Part shown: in pieces, positions 8,335-17,054 of the stretch
Layout: each line of letters opens with the position of its first letter
Numbering within the stretch: the first letter of the stretch is position 1
Source of the DNA: Litoreibacter albidus
GTDB taxonomy: Bacteria; Pseudomonadota; Alphaproteobacteria; Rhodobacterales; Rhodobacteraceae
Length of the DNA stretch: 64,000 nt
Reading direction: 5' to 3'
NCBI RefSeq assembly: GCF_900107015.1
Contig: NZ_FNOI01000007.1
Location: 111,001 to 175,000, forward strand
Translations under genes and position numbers: made by a program
The notes under the pieces: model-generated
The model's input: only the letters and a program-made list of their open reading frames with translations
What the model was told of the DNA's origin: nothing
Database searches by the model: none

Positions 8335-9450
8335 ATGTCAGATTTGCTGCAGACACCGCTACACGATTTACACGTCAAATTAGGGGCCAAGATGGTGCCC
8401 TTCGCCGGGTACTCCATGCCTGTTCAGTACAAGCTTGGCGTGATGAAAGAGCATATCCACACCCGTACCAAAGCTGGCTTGTTTGATGTCAGCCACATGG
8501 GGCAGGTGATGGTTCAGGGTGACGGGGCGGCCGCCGCGTTGGAAATGCTGATACCCGTCGACGTTGTGGGGTTAGGGCAGGATCGTCAGCGGTACGGCTT
8601 CTTCACGAATGAGGCGGGCGGGATCACCGATGATCTGATGTTGGCCAACCGCGGGGACCATATCTTTGTGGTGGTGAATGCTGCCTGCAAGTCTGCGGAC
8701 ATTGCGCATATGAAGGCCAATCTGGAGCCTGCGGTTCAAGTGATGCCGATCACGGACCGTGCGTTGCTCGCGCTGCAAGGCCCTTCTGCAGAAGCCGTGC
8801 TGAGCGCCCTTGACCCTGCCGCTGCGCAGATGAAGTTTATGGACGTGGCGACCCTTTCCCTGAATGGTGCGGAATGCTGGGTGTCGCGGTCTGGCTACAC
8901 GGGTGAAGACGGGTACGAGATTTCGGTTCCAAACAGTCAAGCCGTGGCGCTGGCCGAAGCTTTGATCGCGCACGACGACGTTGAGCCAATTGGTTTAGGT
9001 GCCCGCGACTCGCTTCGCCTAGAGGGCGGCTTGTGCCTCTATGGGCACGACATCGACACCAAAACGACGCCTGTTCAAGCGGGCCTGACATGGGCAATCC
9101 AGAAAGTACGCCGTGCAGGTGGCGACCGCGCTGGCGGTTTCCCTGGCGCGGAAATCATTCTTGAGGAAATGGACGCGGGGGCGGCGCGTAAGCGCGTGGG
9201 CCTGCACCCCGAGGGGCGCGCGCCGATGCGCGAGGGCGTGCCGCTTTTCGCAGCCGCTGAAGGCGGTGCAGAGGTCGGGGTAATCACATCCGGTGGCTTC
9301 GGGCCAACAGTGGAAGGGCCGGTGGCAATGGGCTACTTGCCTACCGATTTGGCCAAGCCGGATACTGTCGTTTACGGGGAGTTGCGGGGCAAACGCTTGC
9401 CGCTCACCGTGGTCAAAATGCCGTTCACACCGGCAAACTTCAAACGCTAA
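8335..9450 (+). CDS. gcvT: Glycine cleavage system aminomethyltransferase (T protein)
   Basis: 371 residues, the normal size. ATG 8335 (MSDLLQTPLHDLHVKLGAK) was chosen over the in-frame ATG 8242 because the latter lies at the end of the riboswitch, and AAGGGCCGGAAG sits just upstream of 8335. VPFAGYSMPVQY, HTRTKAGLFDVSHMGQ and the SRSGYTGEDGYEI folate-site region are family hallmarks. T protein moves the aminomethyl carbon from H protein to tetrahydrofolate, releasing ammonia. gcvH follows after 19 bases. Confidence 0.95.
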   Translation: MSDLLQTPLHDLHVKLGAKMVPFAGYSMPVQYKLGVMKEHIHTRTKAGLFDVSHMGQVMVQGDGAAAALEMLIPVDVVGLGQDRQRYGFFTNEAGGITDDLMLANRGDHIFVVVNAACKSADIAHMKANLEPAVQVMPITDRALLALQGPSAEAVLSALDPAAAQMKFMDVATLSLNGAECWVSRSGYTGEDGYEISVPNSQAVALAEALIAHDDVEPIGLGARDSLRLEGGLCLYGHDIDTKTTPVQAGLTWAIQKVRRAGGDRAGGFPGAEIILEEMDAGAARKRVGLHPEGRAPMREGVPLFAAAEGGAEVGVITSGGFGPTVEGPVAMGYLPTDLAKPDTVVYGELRGKRLPLTVVKMPFTPANFKR

Positions 9451-9469
9451 TCAACAGGGGAACGATCTT

Positions 9470-9829
9470 ATGAAATATACAGAAGAGCATGAATGGCTGC
9501 GCGCCGAAGACGACATCATCGTAGTGGGCATCACGGAGCACGCGACGACCCAATTGGGCGACATCGTGTTTGTTGAGTTGCCCGACGTGGGAACTGTCGT
9601 GACCAAAGATGACGAGGTTGTAGTGATCGAGTCTGTGAAGGCGGCCTCCGATATTTTGGCGCCAATTGATGGCGAGATCGTCGAGGTAAACGACGCTCTA
9701 ACCGACAACCCCAGCCTGACCAACGAAGACGCGATTGGCGACGGTTGGTTCTTCAAGATCAAGGCGTCCGACCCGTCCCAGATGGATGAGTACATGGACG
9801 AAGCTGCCTACAAAGCAATGATTGAATAA
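9470..9829 (+). CDS. gcvH: Glycine cleavage system H protein
   Basis: 119 residues from ATG 9470 ([10 protein letters not shown]). Lys58 in [11 protein letters not shown] is the lipoylated lysine, and the acidic surface and GDGWFFKI are typical of H proteins. It carries the aminomethyl group between P, T and L proteins. It lies between gcvT and gcvP and should share their riboswitch control. No gcvL (dihydrolipoamide dehydrogenase) is nearby, as is common because that subunit is shared with other complexes. Confidence 0.95.
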   Translation: MKYTEEHEWLRAEDDIIVVGITEHATTQLGDIVFVELPDVGTVVTKDDEVVVIESVKAASDILAPIDGEIVEVNDALTDNPSLTNEDAIGDGWFFKIKASDPSQMDEYMDEAAYKAMIE

Positions 9830-9842
9830 GCGGAGCGCAAAC

Positions 9843-12677
9843 ATGACTTTCACCCCCACAGACTACCTGCCGTACGACTTCGCAAACCGCCGACACATCG
9901 GCCCCTCGCCAGCCGAGATGGCGCAGATGCTGCAGGTTGTGGGGGCGAAAAATCTTGATGCATTAATCGGCGATACGCTGCCCGCCGAAATCCGCCAAAA
10001 GCAGCCGTTGGACTTCGGCAAGCCAAAGTCCGAGCGCGAATTGCTGCATCACATGAAAGAGGTTGCCTCAAAGAACAAGGTGCTGACGTCCTTGATCGGC
10101 CAAGGCTACCACGGTACGGTGACACCACCTGCAATTCAACGGAACATCTTGGAAAACCCCGCTTGGTACACGGCATACACCCCGTATCAACCGGAGATCA
10201 GCCAAGGCCGTCTGGAGGCGCTGCTGAACTTTCAGACCATGATCTCGGACTTGACGGGTCTGGAAATGGCCAATGGCTCTTTGCTGGATGAGGCGACAGC
10301 CTGCGCTGAGGCCATGACCATGGCCCAACGCGTCGCGAAGTCCAAGGCGACCAGCTTCTTTGTTGATGAAAACTGCCACCCGCAAAACATCGCGGTGATG
10401 AAGACCCGCGCGGTCCCGCTAGGGATTGAGATCATCGTCGGCAATCCCGATGATTTGGACGCTGGCGCGGTGTTCGGCGCGATTTTTCAGTACCCTGGAA
10501 CGCATGGCCAGCTGCGCGATTTCACCAATGAAATCTCCGCACTTCATGACAACGCCGCCATCGGTGTCATCTCCGCCGATCCCATGGCGCTTACCTTGCT
10601 GAAAGAGCCCGGCGCTATGGGCGCGGACATCGCAGTCGGCAGCACGCAACGTTTCGGCGTGCCGGTCGGGTACGGCGGTCCACACGCGGCTTACATGGCC
10701 ACCCAAAAAGCCCATGTTCGCGCGATGCCGGGGCGGATCATTGGCGTCTCGATCGACAGCCACGGAAACCGTGCGTATCGTTTGTCCCTGCAAACACGCG
10801 AGCAACACATCCGACGCGAAAAGGCGACCTCCAACGTCTGCACCGCACAAGCTTTGCTGGCGGTGATGGCGGGTTTCTACGCCGTCTTCCACGGCCCCGA
10901 GGGCTTGAAAGCTATTGCACAGCGTATCCATCGCAAGACCGTGCGCTTGGCACGCGGGCTGGAGGAAAACGGCTTCAAGATTGAGCAGGACAGCTTCTTC
11001 GACACAATAACAGTGGACGTCGGTCCCCTCCAAGACGCCGTGATGAAATCCGCCGTGGACGAGGGCATCAACCTGCGCCGTGTGGGCGACACATGCGTTG
11101 GTATCACTTTGGATGAACGTACGCGGGCCGCGACCATTCGTGCCGTGTGGCGGGCTTTCGGCATCGCGGATCGTGAGACTGACCTAACGGCGGAATACCG
11201 CATCCCTGATGCGTTGTTGCGGACGTCGGAATATCTGACCCACCCCGTCTTCCATATGAACCGTGCCGAGACAGAAATGATGCGTTACATGCGCCGCTTG
11301 GCCGATCGCGACCTCGCACTTGACCGTGCGATGATCCCGCTGGGGTCATGCACCATGAAGCTGAATTCTGCGGCGGAAATGATGCCAGTGACGTGGGATG
11401 AATTTTCGCTGCTGCACCCATACATTCCGAAAGATCAGGCGGCCGGTTACAGCGAGATGATAGACGATCTGTCCGCGAAGCTCTGCGAGATTACCGGCTA
11501 CGATGCGATTTCTATGCAGCCAAATTCCGGTGCGCAGGGAGAGTTGGCCGGATTGCTCAGCATCGCGGGCTACCACCGCGCAAACGGGCAAGGGCACCGC
11601 AACATTTGCCTGATCCCTATGTCAGCGCACGGGACCAACCCCGCCTCCGCCCAGATGGTCGGCTGGAAGGTCGTACCGGTTAAATCAGCGGAGAACGGTG
11701 ATATTGATCTGGAAGATTTCCGCGCGAAAGTTGAAAAGCACGGCGATAACTTGGCGGCCTGCATGATCACCTACCCGTCGACCCACGGCGTGTTTGAGGA
11801 AACTGTGATCGACATCTGCAAGATCACGCACGAGAATGGCGGGCAGGTTTACATCGACGGGGCAAACATGAACGCCATGGTCGGCCTGTCACGTCCGGGT
11901 GATTTGGGCGGCGACGTTAGCCACCTGAACTTGCACAAGACGTTCTGCATCCCACATGGTGGTGGTGGGCCGGGTATGGGGCCGATTGGTGTGAAAAGCC
12001 ATCTGATCGAGCATCTGCCGTCCGATCCCTCCACTGGCGAGGAGGGGGCCGTTTCCGCCGCTGCATTCGGCTCGCCGTCGCTGCTGCCGATCTCTTGGGC
12101 CTACTGCCTGATGATGGGCGGAGAGGGGCTGACCCAAGCGACGCGCGTGGCTATTTTGAACGCCAACTACATCGCCAAGCGGTTGGAAGGTGCTTTTGAT
12201 GTTCTCTACAAAGGTCCATCGGGTCGCGTAGCGCATGAGTGCATCATCGACACTCGGCCCTTCGCGGATAGCGCCAATGTAACGGTGGATGATATCGCAA
12301 AGCGTCTGGTCGATTGTGGCTTCCACGCGCCAACGATGAGTTGGCCTGTCGCCGGGACTTTGATGATCGAGCCAACCGAGTCAGAAACCAAAGCCGAACT
12401 TGACCGCTTCTGTGATGCGATGCTGGCCATTCGTGCCGAGATCGCAGCCATTGAGAACGGCGAAATGGATGCGGAAAACAACCCGCTGAAAAACGCGCCG
12501 CACACGATGGAAGATTTGGTTAAAGACTGGGGTCGACCTTACACCCGCGAGACTGGGTGTTTCCCACCGGGTGCGTTTCGCGTGGACAAGTACTGGCCAC
12601 CGGTGAACCGCGTTGACAACGTCTGGGGCGACCGCAACCTGACGTGCACGTGCCCGCCGATGGACAGCTATACCTAA
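9843..12677 (+). CDS. gcvP: Glycine dehydrogenase (decarboxylating), P protein, single-chain form
   Basis: 944 residues, the full-length homodimeric form rather than the split GcvPA/GcvPB pair. Lys699 in [18 protein letters not shown] is the PLP-binding lysine, followed by the glycine-rich loop. The N-terminal half ([20 protein letters not shown]) is the pseudo-catalytic domain. ATG 9843 was chosen over the in-frame TTG 9822 in the end of gcvH because GGAGCG precedes it. It decarboxylates glycine and loads the aminomethyl group on H protein. Last gene of the riboswitch operon. Confidence 0.96.
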   Translation: MTFTPTDYLPYDFANRRHIGPSPAEMAQMLQVVGAKNLDALIGDTLPAEIRQKQPLDFGKPKSERELLHHMKEVASKNKVLTSLIGQGYHGTVTPPAIQRNILENPAWYTAYTPYQPEISQGRLEALLNFQTMISDLTGLEMANGSLLDEATACAEAMTMAQRVAKSKATSFFVDENCHPQNIAVMKTRAVPLGIEIIVGNPDDLDAGAVFGAIFQYPGTHGQLRDFTNEISALHDNAAIGVISADPMALTLLKEPGAMGADIAVGSTQRFGVPVGYGGPHAAYMATQKAHVRAMPGRIIGVSIDSHGNRAYRLSLQTREQHIRREKATSNVCTAQALLAVMAGFYAVFHGPEGLKAIAQRIHRKTVRLARGLEENGFKIEQDSFFDTITVDVGPLQDAVMKSAVDEGINLRRVGDTCVGITLDERTRAATIRAVWRAFGIADRETDLTAEYRIPDALLRTSEYLTHPVFHMNRAETEMMRYMRRLADRDLALDRAMIPLGSCTMKLNSAAEMMPVTWDEFSLLHPYIPKDQAAGYSEMIDDLSAKLCEITGYDAISMQPNSGAQGELAGLLSIAGYHRANGQGHRNICLIPMSAHGTNPASAQMVGWKVVPVKSAENGDIDLEDFRAKVEKHGDNLAACMITYPSTHGVFEETVIDICKITHENGGQVYIDGANMNAMVGLSRPGDLGGDVSHLNLHKTFCIPHGGGGPGMGPIGVKSHLIEHLPSDPSTGEEGAVSAAAFGSPSLLPISWAYCLMMGGEGLTQATRVAILNANYIAKRLEGAFDVLYKGPSGRVAHECIIDTRPFADSANVTVDDIAKRLVDCGFHAPTMSWPVAGTLMIEPTESETKAELDRFCDAMLAIRAEIAAIENGEMDAENNPLKNAPHTMEDLVKDWGRPYTRETGCFPPGAFRVDKYWPPVNRVDNVWGDRNLTCTCPPMDSYT

Positions 12678-12698
12678 TTATCAGCCGACACCCGACAC

Positions 12699-12720
12699 CC
12701 GACCCGCAAGAGCGGGTCGG
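12699..12720 (+). terminator. Hairpin downstream of gcvP
   Basis: CCGACCCGC and GCGGGTCGG pair around AAGA, 21 bases past the gcvP stop. No T-run follows. The direct repeat CCGACA-CCCGACA-CCCGAC lies just before it. It probably ends or protects the gcv transcript. The rest of 12721-12906 holds a second small hairpin (12825-12845) and the ribosome binding site of the next gene. Confidence 0.5.
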
Positions 12721-12906
12721 CGCGCCATCCTATACCCCTGTTCAACAAGCGCGTCGTCTATTCTGTTGTATTTCAGTTTTGACACGCGATGACGGCCACG
12801 TTGTTCCGCGCTAGTGCGCACATAAACTGCGCGCGAAGCGCAGTTGTGTGAATATTTGTTCTGCTGCACAACCCTCCTAACAGCATATCTCTCAGAGGGT
12901 TCTGAC

Positions 12907-13455
12907 ATGAAAGTACTTGCATTTGCGGCGTCGAACAGCCGCTCATCAATCAACAAGCGCCTCGTGACGCATGCGGCGGAGGTTTTTGCGCAAGAGATCG
13001 ATACGACCGCAGAAACAGAGGTCATTGACCTCAATGACTATGAGTTGCCGATCTATAGTGAGGATCGCGAGGCCGACGGCGGTGTACCGGAACTGGCCAA
13101 GGCGCTTTACGCGAAATTGGGTGAAGCGGACGCGATCCTGATCTCTTATGCGGAGCACAACGGCAACTACTCAGCAGTTTGGAAAAACACATTCGATTGG
13201 ATGTCGCGCATTGATCAAAAGGTCTTTCAAGACAAGCCGATGGTCATCATGGCAACGTCGCCCGGTCAAGGTGGGGGCGGACGCGTTCTGAAGATCGCGG
13301 AAGACTCCATCGGCGTCTTCGGTGCGAAGGTAAAAGGTAGCGTTTCAGTCGCGACCTTCGGCGACAACTTTGACCTAGAGCGTGGGCGATTGACCCATGG
13401 GGAGAGCTCCGCAGCTTTGAAAGCAGCCCTGACGGATCTTCACGCGGCGCTATAG
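12907..13455 (+). CDS. NADPH-dependent FMN reductase family flavoprotein
   Basis: 182 residues of the flavodoxin-like FMN_red family. The phosphate-binding loop is AASNSRSSINKRL (about 8-20), and SYAEHNGNYSAVWKNTFDW and MATSPGQGGGGR supply the isoalloxazine contacts. ATG 12907 was chosen over the in-frame ATG 12844 because the protein then begins with the fold's first strand (MKVLAFAAS). Such proteins reduce quinones, azo compounds or chromate in vitro, and the physiological substrate is unknown. It is a lone gene, converging on tupA with a strong bidirectional hairpin between. Confidence 0.85.
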   Translation: MKVLAFAASNSRSSINKRLVTHAAEVFAQEIDTTAETEVIDLNDYELPIYSEDREADGGVPELAKALYAKLGEADAILISYAEHNGNYSAVWKNTFDWMSRIDQKVFQDKPMVIMATSPGQGGGGRVLKIAEDSIGVFGAKVKGSVSVATFGDNFDLERGRLTHGESSAALKAALTDLHAAL

Positions 13456-13458
13456 AAT

Positions 13459-13495
13459 GTGCCCACGCGGCGGATAAATCCCGCCGCGTGGGCAC
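13459..13495. terminator. Bidirectional terminator between the FMN reductase gene and tupA
   Basis: A 15-bp perfect stem, GTGCCCACGCGGCGG with its complement at 13481-13495, encloses a 7-base A/T-rich loop. It sits 3 bases after the plus-strand stop and 8 bases before the minus-strand stop of tupA, so it can serve both convergent genes. Confidence 0.75.
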
Positions 13496-13503
13496 CGCGA
13501 CAA

Positions 13504-14310
13504 CTACTTCGTCGCGTTGAAGGTGAACAGCGTTTCGCCATTGATCTTGTAATCATTGATCAGCGTCTTGGCCGCGTCGCTGACGAGCCAGTCTTCCAGC
13601 TTGAGGGCCAGATCATTCTTCACATGGTCGTGCTTTTCCGGATTTACGGGAATGAATGCGTATTGATTGAATAAAACGGGATCGCCCTCGAACAGGATCG
13701 CAAGACCTGCCTTGTTCCCGAAGTTGAGCCAACTTGCGCGGTCGGACATGATGTGCCCACCCATGCCGGATGCCGTGTTCAACGCCGCACCCATACCCGC
13801 GCCAACCGCGTTGTACCAATCCCCGAAATCCGCCGCGTCAAGATTGGCGCCTGACCACAGAGACAGCTCTTTCTTATGTGTGCCGCTGTCATCGCCACGG
13901 CTCACGAAGGCCACTTCGGCTGACGCCATCTTGGTCATCGCGTCGGTGATGTTTTCAGCGCCCGCGAGACCGGCAGGGTCTCCTTCAGGGCCCACGATGA
14001 TAAAGTCGTTGTACATGATTTCGCGGCGGTGAGTGCCAAAGCCCGCCTCCAGAAATGCCTCTTCAGCTTTGCGCGAGTGAACCAGAATAGCGTCCACGTC
14101 ACCAGCTTCGCCCAAGCGCAGGGCCTGGCCAGTACCAACCACAAGAAGTTGTACATCCAAGCCGGTGTCGGCTTTGATTTCTGGCAGCAGAATGTCTGAC
14201 AGGCCCGAGTTGTGGAACGACGTGGTGACGGCCATTCTCATCGTTTCGGCGACCGCATCAAGCGGTAGGATGGCGGCGGCCGTTGCTGCGATAAATAGTT
14301 TCCGGATCAT
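13504..14310 (-). CDS. tupA: Tungstate ABC transporter, periplasmic binding protein TupA
   Basis: 268 residues with a signal peptide ending near AVAE (residue 22). TTSFHNSGLSDILLPE is the TupA oxyanion-binding motif (TTxSxxxSGL form), and VGTGQALRLGEAGDVDAILVH and MYNDFIIVGPEGDPAGL are family signatures. TupA binds tungstate with very high affinity for tungsten or molybdenum cofactor enzymes. It is the distal gene of tupBCA and overlaps tupC by 4 bases. Placing the binding protein last is less common than the tupA-first order. Confidence 0.93.
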   Translation of the reverse strand: MIRKLFIAATAAAILPLDAVAETMRMAVTTSFHNSGLSDILLPEIKADTGLDVQLLVVGTGQALRLGEAGDVDAILVHSRKAEEAFLEAGFGTHRREIMYNDFIIVGPEGDPAGLAGAENITDAMTKMASAEVAFVSRGDDSGTHKKELSLWSGANLDAADFGDWYNAVGAGMGAALNTASGMGGHIMSDRASWLNFGNKAGLAILFEGDPVLFNQYAFIPVNPEKHDHVKNDLALKLEDWLVSDAAKTLINDYKINGETLFTFNATK

Positions 14311-15020
14311 ACAATGTCTCCTTTTAGGAATGCGACGGCCTCTGCCGTCTTCGGGGTTGAAAAAAAACTGTCGGCAGTGCCGGTCTCATGCACGCGACCT
14401 TTCAGCATGAAGATTACGCGGGTGGCGAGCCTGCGAGCTTGGCCCAAGTCGTGCGTGGACATGACCAGCGTTCGCCCGACGTCGCGCTCCGCCAAAAGCA
14501 TGGTTTCAATGTCGCGCGTGGCGTGCCCGTCAAGATTGGCGCAAGGTTCATCAAGAAACACCAACTCAGGCTTGGTGATAAGAGCACGAGCTAAGGCGAC
14601 TTTTTGTTTCTCGCCGCCGGACAGGTTTGGGGCGGCTTGGCTCAGGGCGTGCGTCAGCTCAATCCGCGCGGCCCAGTCTTCTGCCATTACGGTGGCCTCA
14701 TCGCGTGATGTGCCACGAAGCTTCAGCGGATAGATTAGGTTGTCGCGCAAGGACCGGCGCATCATGATCGGGTGCTGCGAAACAAAGGCCTGCGCATCCC
14801 GTGCGGCGACGGTTGGCACCGCATAGTTGATGCTGCCAGAGCTGAGGCGCTGCAACCCATGCATTGCGCGCATAAGCGTCGTTTTACCAGCGCCATTTGG
14901 GCCAAGCACAATGGTAAGGTCACCAGCGTCCAAACTAAGATCAATCGGGCCGATCAGCGTTTTGCCGCGACGGCGCACGCAGACATCACGCAGCTTGAGG
15001 GGGAGGGTCGCTTTCACCAA
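14307..15020 (-). CDS. tupC: Tungstate ABC transporter ATPase TupC
   Basis: 237 residues, a compact single-domain ABC ATPase. Walker A is GPNGAGKTTLMRAMHGL, signature LSGGEKQKVALARAL, Walker B LVFLDEPCANLD and H-loop MSTHDLGQARRLA. It lacks the C-terminal TOBE or Mop domain of ModC, which fits TupC. It overlaps tupB by 7 bases and tupA by 4, so the three are translationally coupled. It powers tungstate import through TupB. Confidence 0.92.
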   Translation of the reverse strand: MVKATLPLKLRDVCVRRRGKTLIGPIDLSLDAGDLTIVLGPNGAGKTTLMRAMHGLQRLSSGSINYAVPTVAARDAQAFVSQHPIMMRRSLRDNLIYPLKLRGTSRDEATVMAEDWAARIELTHALSQAAPNLSGGEKQKVALARALITKPELVFLDEPCANLDGHATRDIETMLLAERDVGRTLVMSTHDLGQARRLATRVIFMLKGRVHETGTADSFFSTPKTAEAVAFLKGDIV

Positions 15021-15718
15021 AACCGCCCCCGTTCTGTGCGCCCTAAAGCGTGAGTGGCGAAGTTCACGAAGAGCGACAGGAAAATCAGCACAAAGCCCAA
15101 GCCGAGGGCCAGCGCGAAATCACCTTTGCCGGTCTCCAAAGCGATTGCAGTCGTCAACACGCGGGTCGCGTGATCGATGTTGCCGCCCACGATCATGATC
15201 GCACCGACCTCACCAATGCCGCGACCAAAGCCGGCCAGTGAGGCAGTGATCAACGGTCTGCGCCCATCCCAGATAAGAGTGCGAATGCGCTGACCTTTAG
15301 AGGTGTTCAGTGAGATCAGAAGATCGTGGTATTCCGCCCACAACTCCCGAATGGCCTGATGTGCGATGGACGCGATGAGCGGGGTGATTATGATCACTTG
15401 CGCAATGATCATAGCCGTGGGCGTGAAGAGCAAGCCAAACACCCCGAACGGACCTGAGCGCGATAACAGCAGGTAAACTATCAGCCCTACAACGACGGGG
15501 GGAAGTCCCATGAAGGCGTTGAGGACCGCGATGGCTACACGGCGGTAGCGAAAGCGCCGGATCGCAAGCCATGCGCCCAGCGGCAAACCGATGGCGGAGC
15601 CAATGGCAACAGCCATCAACGTCACCTGAAGTGACCGCAGCGTGATCTCTATAAGGTCACGATCAAGCGTCACTAACAGGTAGAGCGCGGATTTTATTCC
15701 ATCCCATATGTCGTACAT
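15014..15718 (-). CDS. tupB: Tungstate ABC transporter permease TupB
   Basis: 234 residues from ATG 15718 (MYDIWDGIKSALYLLVTLD), preceded by TTGAGGG. A longer frame to 15748 is possible, but its start has no good ribosome site. Several membrane segments are clear (VTLMAVAIGSAIGLPLGAWL, GLLFTPTAMIIAQVIIITPL). GFGRGIGEVGAIMIVGGNI is the strongly conserved permease/ATPase contact region of TupB and ModB. It begins the tupBCA operon, 98 bases after dctD on the same strand. Confidence 0.92.
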   Translation of the reverse strand: MYDIWDGIKSALYLLVTLDRDLIEITLRSLQVTLMAVAIGSAIGLPLGAWLAIRRFRYRRVAIAVLNAFMGLPPVVVGLIVYLLLSRSGPFGVFGLLFTPTAMIIAQVIIITPLIASIAHQAIRELWAEYHDLLISLNTSKGQRIRTLIWDGRRPLITASLAGFGRGIGEVGAIMIVGGNIDHATRVLTTAIALETGKGDFALALGLGFVLIFLSLFVNFATHALGRTERGRFW

Positions 15719-15815
15719 GCTGCCCTCAAGTCGAGGCATTGGTGTCACAAAATTTGAGGGGCTTCAAACGATGATTTACGTGACGGCATTGAAGGCTCGC
15801 CGCTGTGAGATTGCG

Positions 15816-17054
15816 TCAGGAGGAGGGCTTCCGGAAGTCCTTCGCCCTCAAGCTGTGCTTGGCAAGTTTGTCGTAGAGTGTCTTGCGCGGTAGCCCCAGA
15901 GCCTCTGCCACCGTTGCAGATTTTCCGCCGAACCGTCTGAGGGTGTCCGTGATGACAAGCTTTTCAAATGCACTCATCTGTTCGCTTAAGCTAAGCTCTG
16001 CGCGTTTGGTCGCGTCGGTCTGCACGTTCAGGCCGAGTGCAAAGCTGCGGGCAAAGTTGCGTAGCTCTGGCAAATTGTCTGGCCAGTCGCGGGCGACCAC
16101 TTGCGCATATAGGCTCTCAGGGATCTCACGCATTTCGCCGTTCATCCCGCGCACGGTCTGACGCACCAACGCCTCAAAGATGACGGCCAGATCCTTGCGT
16201 CGCTGCGCAAGCGATGGGACATCAATTTGCATCATATCCAAAGCATAAAAGAGATCGTCACGCAGCCCGTTCTGGCGAAGTTTTTCCAAGCTGTGTGGGG
16301 ACGAGGCGATGACGCGTAGATTTGGGAACTGCTCCATCAATGTCAGTAAAGCGTCCTGTTGGCCGGTGGTGGCAAGGTCCAACGATTTGATCGAAAGGTC
16401 GGTCGGCTGGCGCGTCAGATCTAATGTATGAAGCGCATCTACAGATGTGTCACGAAGTGACAACGCGATGAAGCGCTGCCGGTCTGTGGTCAGCGCATGG
16501 ATGGTGTGGGCGCCCAGACGTTTGCCCGCGCCAGCTGGCCCGTGCAGGTAGGCATGCACAGGTAGCGCCGCGGCTTGGCGTAACGCTTCACGCAGCCGGA
16601 CCACCGGCGCGGAGGTGCCCGGAAAGTTCGTGGCCGCGGCGTCACCTGCCTGAAGCTGGCGTTCCATGTCTCGGGACTTCAGCACGAGGTGGCGATGCTC
16701 TAAGGCGCGGTTTACGACCTCTAGTAGCTGTTCGGGCGGGCAGGGCTTCTGGCGAAAGTCATAGGCGCCTTCCGCCATCGCGCGCACCGCCATCGGCACG
16801 TCAGCCTGCCCCGTCAGAAGCACCACGGGAAGATCGGGGTCAGTTTTGCGCGCATAGGCCAGCACGTCAAAGCCGTCCTTTCCCGGCATTCGTATGTCCG
16901 ACAGGATGACACCAGAAAAGTCCCGCGTGATGTGGGATTTGGCCATAACAAAGCTGGAGGCCGCGATGACTGTAATATCCTCCAACTCGAAGCTTTGTGC
17001 CAAGGACCGGCGCAGCGCCGCGTCGTCCTCGATAAGGAGTAAAGTCGGTGTCAC
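15816..17054 (-). CDS. dctD: DctD-like response regulator with a degenerate AAA+ domain
   Basis: 412 residues. The receiver domain (1-120) has Asp53 in LSDIRMPGKDG and TGQADVPMAV, typical of DctD. The AAA+ region (about 145-330) is shrunken: Walker A reads GPAGAGKRLGA, the GAFTGA loop that contacts sigma-54 is absent, and the Walker B LDE is not recognisable (LDLATTGQQDALLTLM). The later motif RDDLFYAL...IDVPSLAQRRKD is intact, and a Fis-type HTH (GKSATVAEALGLPRKTLYDK) ends the protein. It overlaps dctB by 4 bases. Probably regulates dctPQM in response to C4-dicarboxylates, but not by ordinary sigma-54 activation. Confidence 0.88.
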   Translation of the reverse strand: MTPTLLLIEDDAALRRSLAQSFELEDITVIAASSFVMAKSHITRDFSGVILSDIRMPGKDGFDVLAYARKTDPDLPVVLLTGQADVPMAVRAMAEGAYDFRQKPCPPEQLLEVVNRALEHRHLVLKSRDMERQLQAGDAAATNFPGTSAPVVRLREALRQAAALPVHAYLHGPAGAGKRLGAHTIHALTTDRQRFIALSLRDTSVDALHTLDLTRQPTDLSIKSLDLATTGQQDALLTLMEQFPNLRVIASSPHSLEKLRQNGLRDDLFYALDMMQIDVPSLAQRRKDLAVIFEALVRQTVRGMNGEMREIPESLYAQVVARDWPDNLPELRNFARSFALGLNVQTDATKRAELSLSEQMSAFEKLVITDTLRRFGGKSATVAEALGLPRKTLYDKLAKHSLRAKDFRKPSS

